NCBI GenBank assembly: GCA_002704915.1
Contig: PAIP01000053.1
Span: 1 to 32,803, forward strand
DNA from: Parvularcula sp.
GTDB lineage: Bacteria > Pseudomonadota > Alphaproteobacteria > Caulobacterales > Parvularculaceae
Direction: 5' to 3'
Length of the DNA: 32,803 nucleotides
In this document: positions 31,240 to 32,803 of the stretch, in pieces
How the letters are laid out: each line of letters begins with the position of its first letter
How positions within the stretch are numbered: position 1 is the stretch's first letter
Translations under genes and position numbers: made by a program
Notes under the pieces: generated by a model
Database searches by the model: none
The model's input: the letters and a program-made list of their open reading frames with translations, nothing else
What the model was told of the DNA's origin: nothing

Positions 31240-31854
31240 ATGAGCGGGGAGTTGTTCGCGTTTCTTCACGCCATGATCGGCGGGCGGCCGGTGGAGATCG
31301 CCGCCTTCTTTCTCGGGATCGCCAACATCACGCTTCTGGTGCGCCGGTCGGTGTGGAACTACCCTTTCGGCATCGTCATGGTCTCGCTTTACGCCTGGGT
31401 GTTTTACGGCGCGAAGCTTTATTCCGATGCGCTGCTCCAGATCTTTTTCTTCGTGGTGCAATGTTACGGCTGGGCCCATTGGCTGACCCGGCGCGATACG
31501 CAAGGGCTCGTCATTGTGGAGCGCATTTCGGCGCGCGCCGCCGTCGCCTCCGCCCTCGCCGCTGTCGCCGGAACCGCCGCGCTGGGCGGAGTCATGGCGA
31601 CTTATACGGACGCCAGCTTTCCCTTCTGGGACGCCTCGGTCGCTGTGCTTTCCGTCATCGCGCAGATCATGCTGGCCCGGCGCCTCCTTGAAAACTGGCT
31701 GGTCTGGGTCGCGGTCGACATCACCGCCATCGGGCTTTATTGGACCAAGGGTCTTTATCCCACCGCCGTTCTCTATCTCATGTTTCTCATCATCGCCTCC
31801 ATCGGCTATTTCAACTGGCGGCGCGCCTATCAGCGCGGCGAGGCCGCAGCGTGA
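31240..31854 (+). CDS. pnuC: PnuC-family nicotinamide riboside transporter
   Basis: A 204-residue inner membrane carrier for nicotinamide riboside, moved by facilitated diffusion and trapped by phosphorylation. About six or seven hydrophobic helices are visible. The PnuC marks WNYPFGIVMVSLYAWVFYGA, LYSDALLQIFFFVVQCYGWAHW (conserved Trp and Gln in the substrate site), and NWLVWVAVDITAIGLYWTKG are all present. The stop overlaps the GTG of the next gene by 4 bp, a NadR-type kinase that would trap the imported riboside as mononucleotide. This pairing strongly supports the function. Confidence 0.93.
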   Translation: MSGELFAFLHAMIGGRPVEIAAFFLGIANITLLVRRSVWNYPFGIVMVSLYAWVFYGAKLYSDALLQIFFFVVQCYGWAHWLTRRDTQGLVIVERISARAAVASALAAVAGTAALGGVMATYTDASFPFWDASVAVLSVIAQIMLARRLLENWLVWVAVDITAIGLYWTKGLYPTAVLYLMFLIIASIGYFNWRRAYQRGEAAA

Positions 31855-32408
31855 GCGAGGCCGCGCAGAAACGCCTGACGCTTTTAGGTCCCGAAAGCGT
31901 CGGCAAGACGACGCTGGGCGAACATCTCGCCAAACGCTTCGACACGCGGCTGGTGCGCGAATACGGACGCACTTTCGATGAGAAGATCATGCAGCCGCGC
32001 TATAAACACGGCAAAGGCTGGCGCGAGGACGACCTCATCAACATCGCCGAAACCCACGCGGCCATGCGCGCGGCGCTTTCGCCCCTCGCTGGGCCCTTGC
32101 TGATCGAGGACACGGACGCCCTGATGACTGCGGTCTGGGCGGAATATCTGTTGGGCAAGCCCTCGCCCACGCTCGAATTGATGGCGCGCGCCAGCCTCGC
32201 CGATCATTATCTATTGCTGACCCCGGAAACGCCGTGGACGGATGATGGCGTCCGCTATGCCGGCAAACAGGAAGAACGCGAATGGTTTTTCAACGCCGCC
32301 AAAAAACGCCTCGACGCCTGCGGCGCGCCCTACACCGTCATCACCGGCGCCGATTGGGATGCTCGGGAGAGGCAGGCGGTGAAGGTGGCTGAGGGGATGT
32401 TGAACTAG
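31851..32408 (+). CDS. NadR-like nicotinamide riboside kinase / AAA P-loop protein
   Basis: A 185-residue kinase-like protein equivalent to the C-terminal ribosylnicotinamide kinase domain of NadR. Walker A is LTLLGPESVGKTTLGEHLA. REYGRTFDEKIMQPRY follows, as in NadR kinases, then LLIEDTDALMTAVWAEYLLG (Walker B-like), and YLLLTPETPWTDDGVRY with the typical D(D/G)xR lid. The adenylyltransferase domain and the HTH of full-length NadR are absent. The start is GTG at 31851, overlapping the pnuC stop (GTGA), with GAGG seven bases before it. The frame extends upstream within pnuC without meaning. The pair should import nicotinamide riboside and phosphorylate it for NAD salvage. Confidence 0.88.
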   Translation: MSEAAQKRLTLLGPESVGKTTLGEHLAKRFDTRLVREYGRTFDEKIMQPRYKHGKGWREDDLINIAETHAAMRAALSPLAGPLLIEDTDALMTAVWAEYLLGKPSPTLELMARASLADHYLLLTPETPWTDDGVRYAGKQEEREWFFNAAKKRLDACGAPYTVITGADWDARERQAVKVAEGMLN

Positions 32409-32427
32409 GTTCTTAGCAGGCCTTTCT

Positions 32428-32534
32428 CTTCCCCCGTTTACGGGGGAAGTACCGGCCCGACCCCAGTCGGGCGGGGATGGGGGCCGTGCCAAACTAAGAT
32501 TACCCCCTCCGTCTCCCCCGCAAGCGGGGGAGGA
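32428..32534. repeat. Intergenic repeat of three GC-rich hairpins
   Basis: Three perfect stem-loops: CTTCCCCCGT-TT-ACGGGGGAAG (32428-32449), GCCCGAC-CCCA-GTCGGGC (32455-32472), and CTCCCCCGC-AA-GCGGGGGAG (32513-32532). Elements of the form CTCCCCCG...CGGGGGAG are abundant in alphaproteobacterial intergenic DNA. It follows the NadR-like gene stop by 20 bases and may end its transcript, but no clear T-tract follows. Confidence 0.8.
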
Positions 32535-32803
32535 GAATTGCCAGCCCGAAACACCGCCCCCATAGCGGGAAAAACATGCCCATAGCGCGAATGCTTCATG
32601 CCATCCATGTAACGCGCGACGTTACATTTTTGGACATGCTGCAGCGTCAGCGATTTGCTGACCCCTTAGAATACAAGGCTTTCGAAGCGATTTCCCGTTG
32701 CCCCAACCCCGGCTCGCCGGTGAATAGTTATCCACCACCTCCGGACCTGCCGTAAACTGCAAGGCAGTCAAGGCGCGAGAGGCGTTGTCCGGAACCGTCG
32801 TTC
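32535..32803. other. Non-coding stretch to the end of the window
   Basis: No coding frame with a usable start and ribosome site was found. Apart from the inverted repeat at 32607, there is a single DnaA-box-like TTATCCACC (32728-32736), not clustered. A GGAAC at 32791-32795 is cut off by the window end before a -10 element could be judged. Confidence 0.55.
32607..32627. promoter_or_regulatory. Perfect inverted repeat in 3' intergenic DNA, possible operator or weak terminator
   Basis: ATGTAACG-CGCGA-CGTTACAT, an 8-bp perfect stem followed by TTTT. The TGTAAC/GTTACA arms look like operators of TetR-type repressors. The T-tract would also fit a terminator. The gene it might serve is outside the window. 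Confidence 0.4.

Noticed and set aside
30463-31503. 346-codon minus-strand frame across coaBC, the small membrane gene and pnuC
   Set aside because: It spans three well-supported genes in antisense and has no recognisable motif.
32728-32736. TTATCCACC resembling a DnaA box
   Set aside because: One mismatch, a single copy and no AT-rich unwinding region or cluster; not enough for an origin.
32791-32803. GGAAC near the window end as a promoter
   Set aside because: The window ends 8 bases later, so the -10 element cannot be read.

Overview
The window reads as chromosomal, high-GC DNA from a free-living alphaproteobacterium. Three things point there: a predicted CtrA-type site (TTAA-N7-TTAA), promoters matching the EcfG general-stress consensus (GGAAC-N16-CGTT), and an HWE histidine kinase. 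The syntenic blocks gpsA-YciI, ihfB/lapA/trpF/trpB and ubiE-ubiB-coaBC also fit. The mix resembles Caulobacterales/Parvularculales-type genomes, but this lineage call is inference. No rRNA, tRNA, IS element, prophage or CRISPR array was seen.

Layout. 1-3.1 kb: 3' end of gpsA, a YciI-like gene, then on the minus strand argG, ppa and a small anchored protein with a CtrA-like site upstream. 3.1-4.0 kb: three tiny hydrophilic stress-type genes (a DUF2945 protein, an unknown, a Rho_N-like protein) behind an EcfG-like promoter. 4.0-7.1 kb: exported proteins, including a GSGD-repeat protein, and a stand-alone receiver protein. 7.1-10.3 kb: exported M20 amidohydrolase, fatty-acid desaturase and flavodoxin-fold oxidoreductase, all minus. 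10.4-13.8 kb: LysR regulator, a small-regulator/SRPBCC pair, an ABA4-like membrane protein and an O-methyltransferase. 14-15.8 kb: two lipoproteins and a DUF998 membrane protein, diverging from back-to-back perfect EcfG-type promoters. 15.9-19.2 kb: a minus-strand signalling cluster, Crp-like regulator > KaiC-like double ATPase > HWE histidine kinase. 19.4-21 kb: SulP transporter. 21-26.5 kb: trpB, a phosphatase-like lipoprotein, trpF, lapA and ihfB, interrupted by a PKHD hydroxylase/sulfotransferase-like pair. 26.6-32.4 kb: plus-strand run ubiE, ubiB, unknown, coaBC, small membrane protein, pnuC and a NadR-like kinase. 32.4-32.8 kb: non-coding, with hairpin repeats.

How the genes fit together. 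The core metabolic genes cover arginine, tryptophan, ubiquinone, CoA and NAD salvage. Between them lies a stress and signalling section. HWE kinases feed the PhyR-NepR-EcfG general stress pathway in this class, and perfect EcfG-type promoters lie about 0.8 kb from the HWE kinase gene. A KaiC-like ATPase whose first domain lacks the catalytic glutamate pair is co-oriented with this kinase, with no kaiB nearby. A link between the two is plausible but is inference.

The most unusual single gene is the PKHD-type hydroxylase at 24392. Its reading frame has no ATG, GTG or TTG before codon 46. A strong ribosome site sits 5 bases before an ATT codon exactly where homologues begin, which suggests an AUU start.
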